Positions 46,276 through 57,900 of a stretch of DNA of 64,000 nt are shown piece by piece. Source of the stretch: Aphelidium insulamus (taxonomy: Eukaryota; Aphelidiomycota; Aphelidea; Aphelidiaceae); NCBI GenBank assembly GCA_036784855.1, contig JAZDSV010000031.1:1-64000 (forward strand). The letters are read 5' to 3'. A program made the translations under genes and the position numbers. Numbering within the stretch: the first letter of the stretch is position 1; the number at the start of each line of letters is the position of its first letter. The notes below the pieces were generated by a model that was not told the DNA's origin, did no database searches, and saw nothing but the letters and a program-made list of their open reading frames with translations.

Positions 46276-47154
46276 TCATGATATCTCTGGTCGCGAATAT
46301 TGGTGAACGTCTACTTCCCTGGATTCATCTCCGCGATCGCCATGACAACCTCTAGAATAAGCAAACTGGAGCGCTCTCAAATGTCCACCTCGGGCGGCCG
46401 CTAAGCGTGTAGCTGGTCCCCACGGGAATTTGTGTTCATGAAGCCATTGAAGTGCCTCCACTTTTCCTAATTCAGCTGCAGCTGTGCAAGCACCTTTCCA
46501 GTGCTCGTTGGACTGAATAGGCTCGGAACGCGAGAGCCCTGATGGGAGCATATGAGTGTAAAGAAATTCCAACACTTGCTTGCATCCACCGCGCACTGCA
46601 GCTTTGACTGAATCGCCGTCATAATGCTTAAATCCTCGGTTGTGCAACAGCTGCAGCATTTCCAAGTCACCATTGCCAGCAGCTTTCGTCACAAAATCGA
46701 TCCACGTCAGTGAGGGACACCTGTTTTCGAGCAGCCAGATAATAATCTCGCGCCTCGTGTCACGCGTCACTGCGCAACATGTTGCTGTGGAGCCCCTGTG
46801 TGCGCGCATGTACGCTTCGTGCATACCCTTTGATACGTGTGAAACATAGAGATAATGTCCGGGCAAGAAATCACAAATATGAGCAGCTGTTGCGGGAAGG
46901 CCAAAAATACTTGGCGTTACTTGATCATTGTGCACGTAGCTTGGAGCTGCGGGGGCAACTTGGGATACAGCTGCAGCATCAATCGCTTCAATTTCCACCG
47001 TATCGGCGGCATCGTCAGAAGATGGCCGATGTGCCATTGGCAGGCGAAGTGCAGACGGCTTGTTTGCCACATCATCTTTTGGCGAGAGAGGTGGCATGGC
47101 GGCGCATATAGCGATGCACAGCGCGATGCACAACGAGACAGATAATATTTTCAT
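46276..47154 (-). CDS. Secreted ankyrin-like protein with F-box-like segment
   Basis: Single exon, 292 residues from the ATG at 47154. It begins with a strong signal peptide (MKILSVSLCIALCIAICAAM), then a linker. A segment HICDFLPGHYLYVSHVSKGM then HEAYMRAH corresponds to the F-box-like start of the protein at 22.4 kb. Four to five diverged ankyrin units follow (LEMLQLLHNRGFKHYDGDSV, VEALQWLHEHKFPWGPATRL, LRALQFAYSRGC). An F-box-like element in a protein headed for the secretory pathway is odd and argues that this segment has another job here. Neighbouring sequence at 47.2-48.1 kb holds a related, disrupted copy. Confidence 0.75.
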   Translation of the reverse strand: MKILSVSLCIALCIAICAAMPPLSPKDDVANKPSALRLPMAHRPSSDDAADTVEIEAIDAAAVSQVAPAAPSYVHNDQVTPSIFGLPATAAHICDFLPGHYLYVSHVSKGMHEAYMRAHRGSTATCCAVTRDTRREIIIWLLENRCPSLTWIDFVTKAAGNGDLEMLQLLHNRGFKHYDGDSVKAAVRGGCKQVLEFLYTHMLPSGLSRSEPIQSNEHWKGACTAAAELGKVEALQWLHEHKFPWGPATRLAAARGGHLRALQFAYSRGCHGDRGDESREVDVHQYSRPEIS

Positions 47155-47210
47155 TTTGCGCAATTTTTTTCAGAGTCGCTCACTGTTGGTTTGCGCATCA
47201 CGTCAATCAC

Positions 47211-48118
47211 TCATGGACGTGGCTCCTGAAAATCCTTCTGAATACCGAGTTCACGCCATTTACAGTGTTTACATGGATAAATAAGAACGTAGACGATACG
47301 CAACGTGTGCAGCACATAATGACGAATGCCACAGCTTGCACGAGTGAACGGGTAGTTCCTGCATAGCAATATTTCCAGCAACTCCAACTGTGCCCAGGCG
47401 CACAAAATCGTTACTTACACCAATTACTTGGCCCACTCCAGCACCTGAAGCTGTCCACCTCGCGCAGCCCAGTAACAGATATTTCCACCACCGCCAAACT
47501 CCATTTTGCCATCCAGCGCTGAAAAGTCTTGGACATGCAGAAGCATTGACTGTAGCAATTTTAGCTTGCTACTCATTGCCGCCGACTGGACACACCAAGT
47601 TTACCCAGAAAATGCCGGACACGTGCTTCATGACCACTCCCACATGGCCAGTGCTACCAGCTCATTGTAATCATTTGCAGCTATTGCAAATTCAGCGCAC
47701 GTGCGTGCCGATTCACCGCGGTCCGCGGCATACCGGCAAAATCATCAGATGCCAATGCACCAGTGCGCAATACAACTTCTGGGCAATTTAATTGTAATGC
47801 GGCTGCACGCGCGGTGGCGGTCGAGCCACAATGTGCCAGGCTGTACTGTAGGCACCACGCATGTGAGACTGTGCCTCAAAGTAGTAGAGGCCCTTCAAGT
47901 ATCCGAATATGCGCGCGATATTTCTGGCATGTCGAATATGCTTGACGCGTCCAGGTATCGGGGTCTGCGATGCCCGCTGCAGCCACTTCTTGGTGTCTGC
48001 TGCCGCAGTTGGCCACCGTTTGTCCAGTTTCGGCAGCTTGCGACGGTGTCTGATATTCAACATCGTCATCAATATATGTAGAGGCATGGTGATGCCCAGC
48101 GCTGTCCACACGGAACAT
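47211..48118 (-). CDS. Fragmented ankyrin-like relative (intron-split gene or decaying copy)
   Basis: Several short minus-strand frames resemble the protein just downstream. About 47,880-47,980 reads IARIFGYLKGLYYFEAQSHM then RGAY, aligned with the F-box-like segment. Near 47,440-47,500 is WAARGGQLQVLEWAK, and near 47,340-47,400 is LELLEILLCRNYP. GT and AG pairs exist that could join them, for example around 47,410-47,440, but at least three splices would be needed and no joined frame is convincing. It may be a pseudogene derived by local duplication of the 46.3-kb gene. Confidence 0.45.
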
Positions 48119-48147
48119 TGTGTCAGCTAATCATGTCCATTTTTTCC

Positions 48148-48168
48148 CGGGAGTGTCAATCACTCCCG
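48148..48168. other. Perfect 8-bp-stem hairpin
   Basis: CGGGAGTG at 48148-48155 is inverted as CACTCCCG at 48161-48168 around a five-base loop. It lies about 150 bp beyond the RalGAP-alpha stop (48320, minus strand), in the gap before the fragmented ankyrin-like copy. No known RNA family fits. The rest of 48119-48319 shows nothing. Confidence 0.6.
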
Positions 48169-48319
48169 ACTGAGGCGGCCCCACTGACAGCCGATTGCAT
48201 ACGGAAATAGGCTGTCAGGGTAAAAACACCTGTGACTATTATATAGTGCAGAGTATATGGCTACGACCTATTGCAATAATGTTTGCACTCAGCCATAGAA
48301 TACACAGCCAACCGACGCT

Positions 48320-51300
48320 TTATGGCAGCGTATGCACGGCCTTCATAAAAACTTCATAGTCTCCAGCTGGAGGCTGCTGCTGCACAGTACCGCCCTCATC
48401 TGTCACTGCCCGCTTGTGACTTGAGCTTCCGGGAGCCGCGACAGTGGCATCACTGTCAACACTGACCGCGTGCTGACCACCGTGGCGCTCTACTACCTGT
48501 TCGATGGCAGTGGCACGTTGCTTGTACAAACTTTGATACAGATGGGCACTGGGTGCGTTGATCCCGTCGCCGGCCACCGTGTATCGATGTGCATTGATGG
48601 CAGTGGCGCGCACAAGGGGCCCGAGAATGTATCCGGGAACGACGTGATTGTTGATCAGCGGACCGAACGGCTGTGTCGAATCGCGGCGCACCGACACCGA
48701 GTAAAATTGCTGACGGTATGTTGACGGCACGGCGGCAGTCGCCGCTGATGATCCACTGTTGCTGATGAGAGCGTCGGGTAGTATTGGTGTCACAACAATT
48801 TGAACGTTGCCAAAATCGCCTCCAATGGTGGCGGGATTATAGCGGCGATGGTGCTCACTCCAGACAATGTGCACCTGATCGTTGCCCACGTGCCGCTTCT
48901 GTCACTTGTGAGCATTTCTATCATTATTATTTGACATCATCATAGATATACCTTTTTCAACTGTTTTTCATCCAAAGGATCGCAAGGCATCTGAGTCACA
49001 TCGTGAAACATGACCTCCAATGTCGATGTGCTAAAGTAGGTGGCAGTCGCTCCAGTTGTCCCGTTCTTCTCCAATCCGCCCAGAAAGCCGGTATGCGTCA
49101 CGAGGTTCACCTGGTATATATCAACATTGATTTTATATATATATATATATATATAATGGTCATGACAGACGTACTCTACTGCCGAGACTGTCGACAAAGG
49201 CATTATAAGCGTCGCTAGTAATAGTCTGATCGTTTCCTAGTATCTCATGTTCCGTCTCCTGTCCCAGCGCCACATACAGCACGGCAATTTTGATGCATTC
49301 ACGTCTATATGCACAAGTAAATGGGAAATGGCAAAGCTGCGAGAGATCTTACCCAGGTAATTTGTCAGCTCCCTTCAGATCGCGCACAAGTGATTTGCCT
49401 GCAAGCATTTCCAACTGACGATGTACTGCAACATTCTCGAACCGATCCCGATCCAAAAATCCAATTTGGCTCATCAGCTTGCGCACGCCGGATCCCTTGT
49501 CAGTGGTGTTTTTATACTCTTCTGTTATGTCGACCGCTATACGTGAGTTGTCATGGTAGGAACGCCTAGAAATATAAGTCGTAAAAAGCTTGTCGGCGAA
49601 GTACTTACAAAAGAGCTTCCCGATTAACCTTTTCAGACTCATTGAATGTTGCGAGCTGCGTTCTGTATTCCTCTCGAAGTCGCTGTTCCTCCTCAGTAGC
49701 GGCAAACGGCTCGTTTAAGCATTCAAGATGCTCGGCTGTTTCAGGATATTGTTCGGCGATGCTAAAAAGCGCATCAGCACGGTGAAATATTAGATCAAGT
49801 ACATCATACTGAGACAGGACGTTGTACAACACGTCGTCGGTGCAAAGCTCTTCCGCAGTCAGTGTTGGTTGCAGTTCCGGTACGCTGCCGCTGTCGCCGG
49901 TATATTGTTCTTGTGCGGTTAAATTGACGGGAGACCTTTCATCACGCTGATTGCCAGCCATTGTTGTCATATCAGTCACATCCCAGCCAAACTTTCCCGC
50001 AGAATTTCTTATAACCAGCCGCACGGACGGATCATCGGATTCATTTATGGCAGTCAGCGATATGATGGCACGGGCATTCACGCTTTCATACAGCGTAGTC
50101 GGGACATCATCCTCGGGTCCCTCCTCATCAAGTTTCTGCACTCGCGACCGTCGACGTAGTAGTGCAAAAAGTGTAGCAGGAGCTGTCGTGCTGCGTCAGC
50201 AACAACTGAGCTGCGCTTTGGCATATCCGTTGTTAAGGACAAATTTGTGATGTCGGCCGCAGACAATGAGCCGGTTGACGCGTCTCGATTAAAGGACTTG
50301 TTCCTGCTTGGTCTCCGTGACGCACTGGGCGACACATTTGCCGATTTGTCCTATCGATGTTACTACAACTAAATATTTCAGATTGCACCCATACCTGATG
50401 GACATTGAGAGCACTGTCAATCAGCTCAAATATCTGCAAGTAAAACTTTTCATGGCGCATCAATGATTTCGGCATAACCATCAACCACTCCAAGAGGCAC
50501 GAGAGCTGGCGGGAGATGATGCATTCAACTAAAGTAAATCAGTCAATACTATGCAAATACAGCTGTGTGTCCCGACCTTTCGGGTTGATTGAATCCTGTT
50601 GAAAGAGCAAATCAGTTATCGAACCAATAATCTTCTCCACAACACCGCGAATCGTTGACTAACACAGATCAGTGTTGATGGCAAAGGTGCAAGGCCTACT
50701 TCGTCAAACTTTTGCAATAAATCTGGATTTTGCGCAAAGAGATTTAAGCAATCTACGGCGCAGTTGACAATCTTGATATTGCGCATGTACAAGTGGCCCA
50801 AGACGCAGATGAACACATCTTCCACCTTGGTTCTACGATCATTGACTGTATTATCGGAGCAGACGAGATCATCAAACGCGAGGACGGCCAGCAAATTAAG
50901 CGCATAGATGTGAGCGTCGGCCGGTTCGTCCCGTTCCAGTGCTCTCTCATTGGCAATTATCGCAAACAGCAAGTCACAAACTCGTGCATATAGAGACTCG
51001 TAAGATATCATTTCGGACTCGACGCCAGTAGAAGAAGTTACCGCTACGTTCCCGATTGATTTCAATGAACTGAAGTATCGGATGTGGCGACCTTGAAGGC
51101 TCTGATGTCGAAGCACAGCAACAAGTGACGCCAAGATTTCCATTGACTTTGCTTGCGCTGTGGCAATATTGGGTGGAACGTCACTGGCCAGTGTAGACAA
51201 TTCAGTTTGAGTACCGGGCTGTGACAGTTGTGATTGATCGTGTGCAGACTGACTCTCAATAGATGTAATGAATGATGGCAAGAGAATTTCAGCGCCTGGA

Positions 51301-54300
51301 AGAGCCAGTGTAAATACTGGTGCGCAGCTTACGGCAACAAGCGACGTCACACTAGCATCTTGCGCAGCCAACTCCTGCACGCTGAGATTAACTGGATGGA
51401 AATGACAGTTTGAGTGTTTCTTTCCTTTAAGAGAACCCAGTACATCTGGAGGTACATTTTGTCTGGTAGCGTTGGTGGGTCGGTGTGCAAGTAATGCTTG
51501 CGGCATAGCAGCTTGCACATGCTGGTTAGCGCCAGTTGTTTACCATCAGTGTATCGTCTAGATCGTTAAATCATTGACCATATGAGAATGATGTGACATA
51601 CGAATCCAACATGGTTGCACGCAGCAGCCACGGAATGCATTCGTACACTGGAGGGTAAAAGCGAGATTGCCACGGCTGATTGACCCTAATCTGGCCAATG
51701 AATTTGACGTACAGCTAGGCAAAATAGCGCTTACCAGCATAAGTGTATCACATAGCTCAGCGACGAACTTTATCGCCACAAAGAAGTCTGGAGGCTAAAG
51801 TCCTGTAAGGTAATGCAGCGGACCCTAACTATTCTTACCGAAAGTTCAATTATGTTTCCCGCACTTCTAAGCACGTTCCGCCACATGAAAGTAGCCGTTT
51901 GAGAGTTCCATTGCGACATGTCCGCAATACTTGTAAATTTATCGATTTTTTGTTGCAGTTCTTTCAGCGCCATGGAAGAAGTTCTACAAGTGAGAAAATA
52001 GTGACGGTACAGGCACCGCATACAAGTCCTTGTCGTGCAACCGTATTGAAAGTATCTCGGTTACTAGCTCCTTCATCGACTCGCAATATATGAATGCAGA
52101 GCTGCTTTGTTGCTGCGTTAGAGGAGACGCGGTCCGTTTTTGTGATTGCTTAGCATCACTGGCCTCGTCATCGACTGTTACCAACGCTGGATCTGGTGAT
52201 GAGAGTGACAAATGCAACTCGGCAGCGACTTTGTCTGCATTTGCAGCGGCTCGATGCTTCATCGCAGCATCAGCAACTGTGGCGATCGAAATTCGCGGTG
52301 CATCGGCAGCTGGGCCGCTGTTGGCTTTTCGAACAGACTTTTCAATCACGCGTGAAGCTCCATCGCGCAGTAAATGCTGCGGGAGGCTTATGTTTCGTTT
52401 GCGCGGCGGAGTTCCAACATTCAAATCTTCCAGACACACCAGGCAAGCATGCTTGCAGAAAATGGACGTCAAGCACTTCATAACTTTCTAGATACACCAG
52501 ATGAATATTAAAAAACAGGAAATGTGAACTTACAGTCCACTGCACGGTAGAGTTGAGCCAACTGCGGGCAAACGGCTGCTTCCAGGCATTGCACAGAGAC
52601 ACCCAGTGCTTTTCAAGCGTCGTGAACGATCGGACCCAAGCAATTAATACCGTTTCCAGCACGGTGTCAACCAGGTCATTGCAAGGTTTGCTGGTTCGGT
52701 CTAGCCCAGCTGGAGAGGAGCTGTCTAGCACGTATCCATGAATGCGAAGCAGAACCTCCAGCAGTGTATTCCACGTCGATTCTGTTAGCGTGTAGTTGCC
52801 CTGCATGGAAATCCCGCGATACAGTTGAAGTGAATCAAGGCAAAGCTCCAGAGCCGTTTGTGGCGTTTCGGGCGTGGCAGGATGTCTATCGAAAATAACC
52901 GAACATTGCCGGATAATTTCTTGACACAAAACTTGCTGGCTGATATTGTCGGGCTGATCCGGATTGTCTGCAAGCAGCTGTGCATATTTGCACAGCAGAG
53001 GTTCGCGGTCCTAGAAACTTAGTCGACTTGGTAAATAAATTTATCGCCTTAAACTAACCGGCAACAAGCACCACGCATGCATGATCCCGAGCGAATCTTT
53101 GGCAATGTCTACGTCAGCGCCTGTCATGGCAAGGCCTTGTGTTACTGCAGTGGTGAATAGATCCAAGAATGCGGGCGATTGGAATACAATCGAATTAAGA
53201 ACTTGTGACGCAGCTGACGGCGACGAGTGGAGGCAATGCATAGAAAAGTATCGCACCAGCACACGCAAAACTCTGGCTGAGCACTGAGAGGTTTTACCTG
53301 CGTAATCATCAGCAATCATTTTGTAGTTTGATCTTACTGCTTGTCGGTGCAGGCATGTTTAGTGCAGAGTGTTTCTTTCGCAGTGCCGGAAAGAACGGCG
53401 AAATTGCATTAGAAAGTATCGCGCTAAGCAAGTAGTTTGCTCGCTCGGTGGCAGATGAAGGGCGCGATACTGCGTCAGAATATATGGCGCAGTCATGGTC
53501 TGACGCGATGGAAACCACAAAGCACAGGGCCTCTTGGACAAAATCGATAAACTGCTCCTCAGCCAGCGGCTCACTCTGTGGAAATACGATGCCATCTAGG
53601 TTGCTGTAAGTTATTGCATACAGTACTTTGAAGGCTACCAGAATGCGGCAGTACCACTTGATCAAAGTCGGCATCCGTGGAGGTGCCGATTGCGTCAAAC
53701 ACTTGAAATGGAAGCGAATGCCGAAGCAGCTGCAAAGACTCGGCACCGGCATTGTCACAGCAAGCACCGGCCACCAAACACAGCAGTAGTCGAAACCCTT
53801 CCAGTCGCAGCCGATGATGATTACCGCGATCAAGCAGTGGCCTGATCACACTTACTACGCAGTTGCATGAATGTTACTCTACTCTGTGACAACATATACG
53901 TATACGACGCACAGATGGACGCAAACTGCTTCTCATCGGCAATCTTGTAGTTTGGCTTGCTGACTATGACGCAGCGTAGCAGGGGCAGGATGTGCATGTA
54001 GTCCGAGAGCTCCTTTGACTGCGCTGTAAGCTTCTCGGACTTTTGTCGCGCAACTGCAGACAGCACGCGGCAGTGAGCGACAAGTGGCATGCATGCAGAT
54101 GGCATATACAGCACGGCCGACGTGCCAGCAATCTTTTGCGCCCGGTACTTCAAACCGTCCACAATCACCGCGAGGATGGCCGCATCGTTGTCGGCGAAGA
54201 ATGTGGCGATCTCGGCCTTGCTGGCCGCCTCTACGTACGTAGTGAGATAAAAGGCAGTAGACATGCAGCACTGGACATGCCAATGAAGCTGGACAAGGCC

Positions 54301-54377
54301 TGCAGACGCAGCTTGACCTTGAGCTTGTCGTCGTGGAACGGCTTTAGGCGTTTGAGGAGCTTGTCGGGCAGCAGCAT
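48320..54377 (-). CDS. RALGAPA1: Ral GTPase-activating protein, alpha subunit
   Basis: Nineteen exons from ATG 54377 to stop 48320 sum to 1,717 residues with every phase consistent. Landmarks: N-terminal FIEAASKAEIATFFADNDAA, TVIRPLLDRGNHHRLRLEGF, mid-protein ATFMWRNVLRSAGNIIEL and YECIPWLLRATMLDSY. The C-terminal Rap/RanGAP domain (about 1480-1680) reads RVNLVTHTGFLGGL, RHVGNDQVHIVWSEH (with the catalytic asparagine thumb) and PLVRATAINAH. The collinear match is to RALGAPA1/2 rather than tuberin. With the beta subunit it switches off Ral-type GTPases downstream of Akt/mTOR-type signalling. The first intron (54231-54280) begins GCATGT. Two junctions are less certain: 50112-50155 and 53576-53657. 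Confidence 0.92.
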
Positions 54378-54407
54378 TCACAGTGTGTGTGTGTGGTGAT
54401 GATTGTC

Positions 54408-54409
<2 letters not shown>

Positions 54410-54443
<34 letters not shown>
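54410..54443. repeat. (TG)17 microsatellite between TMEM14 and RalGAP-alpha
   Basis: A pure TG run, with a shorter one at 54382-54395, fills the 101-bp gap between the TMEM14 stop (54479) and the RalGAP-alpha ATG (54377), both on the minus strand. It occupies the only space available for the RalGAP-alpha core promoter. Confidence 0.95.
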
Positions 54444-54444
<1 letters not shown>

Positions 54445-54478
54445 TATTGCCTGTGTATGTGCATATGCATGCATGGCT

Positions 54479-54916
54479 CTACACGCCGTAGCGGTACTCG
54501 TATATCTTGCGTGCATTGTATGCTAGGTTGGCGGCGCCCAGAGCGGCCAGCGATACCGGCAGCACAGCGCGGGATTTCAAAGCGCGCTTGCCCATTGCGG
54601 CCGTGAGTGCAAGCGACGTGGCGGCCGCAAGCTCGTGTCCGTAATCCATATTCTGCTTGACAATGTGTCTGCGGCGAGGTGCACATGGATTACGGACCAA
54701 GTTTGTGCGTGCATGGTGTACACGTACGTACCCCGATATGCCGTACACAGCGCCGATCAACGTGCCTGCCAGCAAGGATGGCACGGAACCCTTTCTCATG
54801 AATCCCGCGATGCCGCCAACGATACCTGTGCAGGCACATTACACCGCAGAGATATGTAATATATGTGACTAGGGCGTACACAGCGCGGCCATAGTGAAGC
54901 TGGTGTGGTGGGACAT
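54479..54916 (-). CDS. TMEM14 family small membrane protein
   Basis: Three exons (54916-54880, 54825-54732, 54668-54479) give 106 residues, the usual TMEM14 length. IVGGIAGFMRKGSVPSLLAG followed by TLIGAVYGISG is the family signature, and Gly/Ala-rich helices LAAATSLALTAAM and VSLAALGAANLAYNARK complete a four-helix bundle. Members lie in mitochondrial or other internal membranes; TMEM14C moves porphyrin intermediates in animals and plant FAX proteins move fatty acids. The substrate here is unknown. The second intron is 63 nt and in frame. Confidence 0.88.
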
Positions 54917-54961
54917 CTTACTCCTTAAACAAGTGTAAGAAAGAAGATATTGTACGTAGAT

Positions 54962-57900
54962 CTAGTGAGAGCCCGACTTTGAGGAGCTGGCACCGCGAAA
55001 GGTGTGCACATTTTGAAACATCTTTCGCAGTGTTTTGACCGCGGAGTTGCCCTGCAGAAAGTGCATGCTCTTGTCCTTCTCGTCATCAGCGTCGTTGTTA
55101 TTGTCGTTGCCATCAATGTAATCATACTCGCTGCCATCACCGTCGTCTTCGTCGCTAAACTCTTCTGCGCTGCCGGAAAAGTCTCCCGTGTTTTGCCATC
55201 GGCCTTCCAGCTCGCGTTGGCGTGCCGCCTCCTGCTGGGCATCCGCGATGGCCTTCATTCGCTCTCGTTCCTCCCGCAGCTGCGCTTGTGCTTCCAGAGT
55301 GCATTGTTGTTCGATGGCAGCTCCGACTCCTTCCCACACAATGTCCAACATTTCCTCGGCGATAAATGTGGACACAAACAATTGTTTGCGCCGCAGCGGG
55401 TCTTGGATGTGGTGCAGGGAATTGATGCGCAGGTGCGCGGATGGATTTACAAACTCTTGATCATCTGGCAAATCATCGTCGTCTATAATGGCAACTTCCG
55501 ACTGCTCCAGCTCTTGCTGCCAGCTCTCTGCAAATCGAGTAATTACAGCTTTGTACGGTGTGTTGGCCATTCGGGACATGATGATGGATGTCAGGTCAGC
55601 AGTTGCAGTCATAGAATCGTATGTTCCTTGCTGTGTCACCAATTCCAACATTTCCTATCGCTGTTAGGCAATGACAATGAATGGTAAGTAGAGCTACCAT
55701 ACCTTTGCATTGCCGGTGTCAACACTGCTGGATGCTAGCATTAAATAGGTGCGCAATACTCCGACCGTGTATTCTTGTCTGAGAGATGCGTCATCCGCTG
55801 CCACCGCAAGCATACTGAAACCATCCGGAGTAGTGACTGGCACTGACAACTTGCAGCCTACTCCAGACTGCATGTTATCAGTCGCTAGTAAGCAGCGTAT
55901 TAATGGCGCAATGATACCTCATGGTCGTAATGGAGTCCGTATGCTTTGGCCGTTGTGGCAAGAACGTCCGCATCCGACAGTGCCGCATTGGGATGGCGCT
56001 GCGCAAAGCCCCACAGCGCCACCCTCTCTTGTACAATATCTGGTCGGTATGCGAAATTCTGTGTTATTTAAAGATATAAAATTGTTATTCAATACAGACC
56101 TTGTACACGAATGGCAGATCCTTGGCAATAGTGAGGTTTACGCGCTGGCTTGTGTGGCGCTCATACTTGCCAGCGTCGGCATTAAACTGGAGGCCGGTCT
56201 CTCTGCACATCGCATCGCACATAACCGCCTCCGTGGTCTTGCCGAGCAGGACACCGCGGATAATCAGCTTTCCGTTCACGTGGACGCCAAGCACACTGAG
56301 ATAGCCGAAATGACCACCTTTCCCGTAAGCATCATTGACGATAGATTGCACCCGACGATGATGATGATGATGATAATGATGACGATCGGTATCCAGCGGC
56401 GGGGCACTTGCAGGGAACCGGCTGTACAAACATTGCATATCGGCCGCCAAATGAACATCATTGCTGCCGACCAGTCTCATCCCCGCAGTGTTATTGCTGC
56501 CATCGCCACAAAAGTGATAGTAAATGAGCCGTCCACAACAGAGTGCTGCTCTGTCCCCCACCTTGGAGCCATGCTCATCACAGCCAAGTTCGCATGCAAA
56601 CATGATGGCCGGTGCGTTGATCTGGTGCTCAAGGCGCCGAACAAATGCTGCCAGTTCAGCGACACCGCCCATGCACGTGATTGCCCGGCTGAACTCATCC
56701 GACAGGTCGGCAATCGATGCACCAGCGATGATTTGTTGTTTTAAAGTATCGCTGACCGCGAACGAGCCCCGCACATTACGGCCACGCTGATCGATGCAGT
56801 GCCAGAACCACTTTTGAGTGTCGGGTCTGGTGAGCATGTACTCCACCAGTCCTTCTTGGAACTGGATCAACGTCGAACACTGCACCGTGACAGCTACATT
56901 AGGTGGCGTACTGCACGCCAACGCAGAGTATGCAGGACCCAGCAGTGGAATGTTGGCCAATGAGGAGACTATGTAATCCGAGTCGCACGGCTGGCCAGCG
57001 GTGAGCAGATAGCATGGCCTAGTGGACATGCCGCGCAGCTTTTTCACCGCCTTGAATGACGCAGCCAATGCCACCGAAGTTCGACTGCCAGCCGGCAAGA
57101 AGCGCTTGTTTTCCGGTGACACAAATGAAATCGATTTTGCATCCTGGTCGAGTTGATGAATGCTGCTTTCACGTTGAGGTTCTGTCGCAACCACCACTAT
57201 ATCTGTCGCTGATGATGACAAGTTCTTGCTATGGGTGCATATAAGATAATTGTAAACAGGGTACTGCTGACATACCCGGCCGCGAGAATCAAATGCACAG
57301 CAGATATGGCTGATGGACTAGTTGTATCGCCATCCACCAGCACAATGGCCGTGTGAGGTTGTGTCGTAGTCTGACTCCATTTCGATATTAGCTGGCGGCG
57401 AAGTGTTTCCGCATGCTCAATACGCATTTGGTGTACAGTGTGGCGCAGCTCGACCAGTCGCTGGACTCCGTCACGTTTACGCCGCCACTGTTTCTCGATT
57501 ATACGCTGTGCCCGTATATATGGCCTGAGTTGCAGATAGGCAGACCGGGTCAAGTACATCCGCCATGTAGATTGCAGCTTGAGCGCGGCAATAGAAGTCG
57601 CATTCGGTCCGCGGTATCGCTGCCCGCACACCGCCATAATGGTGATTATCTCGTCGGGTGCCGTAAACGTGTGCACGACATGGCCAGCCTTGATCAGACG
57701 ACGCACATCCGGATGCCTTGCCAGGTCATCGACTCGATTAGAGTCCAAAAATGCCACCGGGACTGCCATCAGATCATTTATACAGGTGCAGACTACACTT
57801 TTACCGCATACCATCATAGTCCCGGCAGAGATCGGCGGCCGCGGTTAGAACGCGGACACACAGATCGACATGCGCATGAGACTCGGTGTGCTGCATGGTG

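Noticed and set aside
48148-48168. Rho-independent-type terminator
   Set aside because: The hairpin lacks a following T run in the relevant orientation, and such terminators are not expected in a nuclear genome.
49566-50155. Frameshift in RalGAP-alpha
   Set aside because: The change of frame is resolved by 43- and 44-nt GT-AG introns that keep the total model in phase; the 44-nt one remains the less certain.
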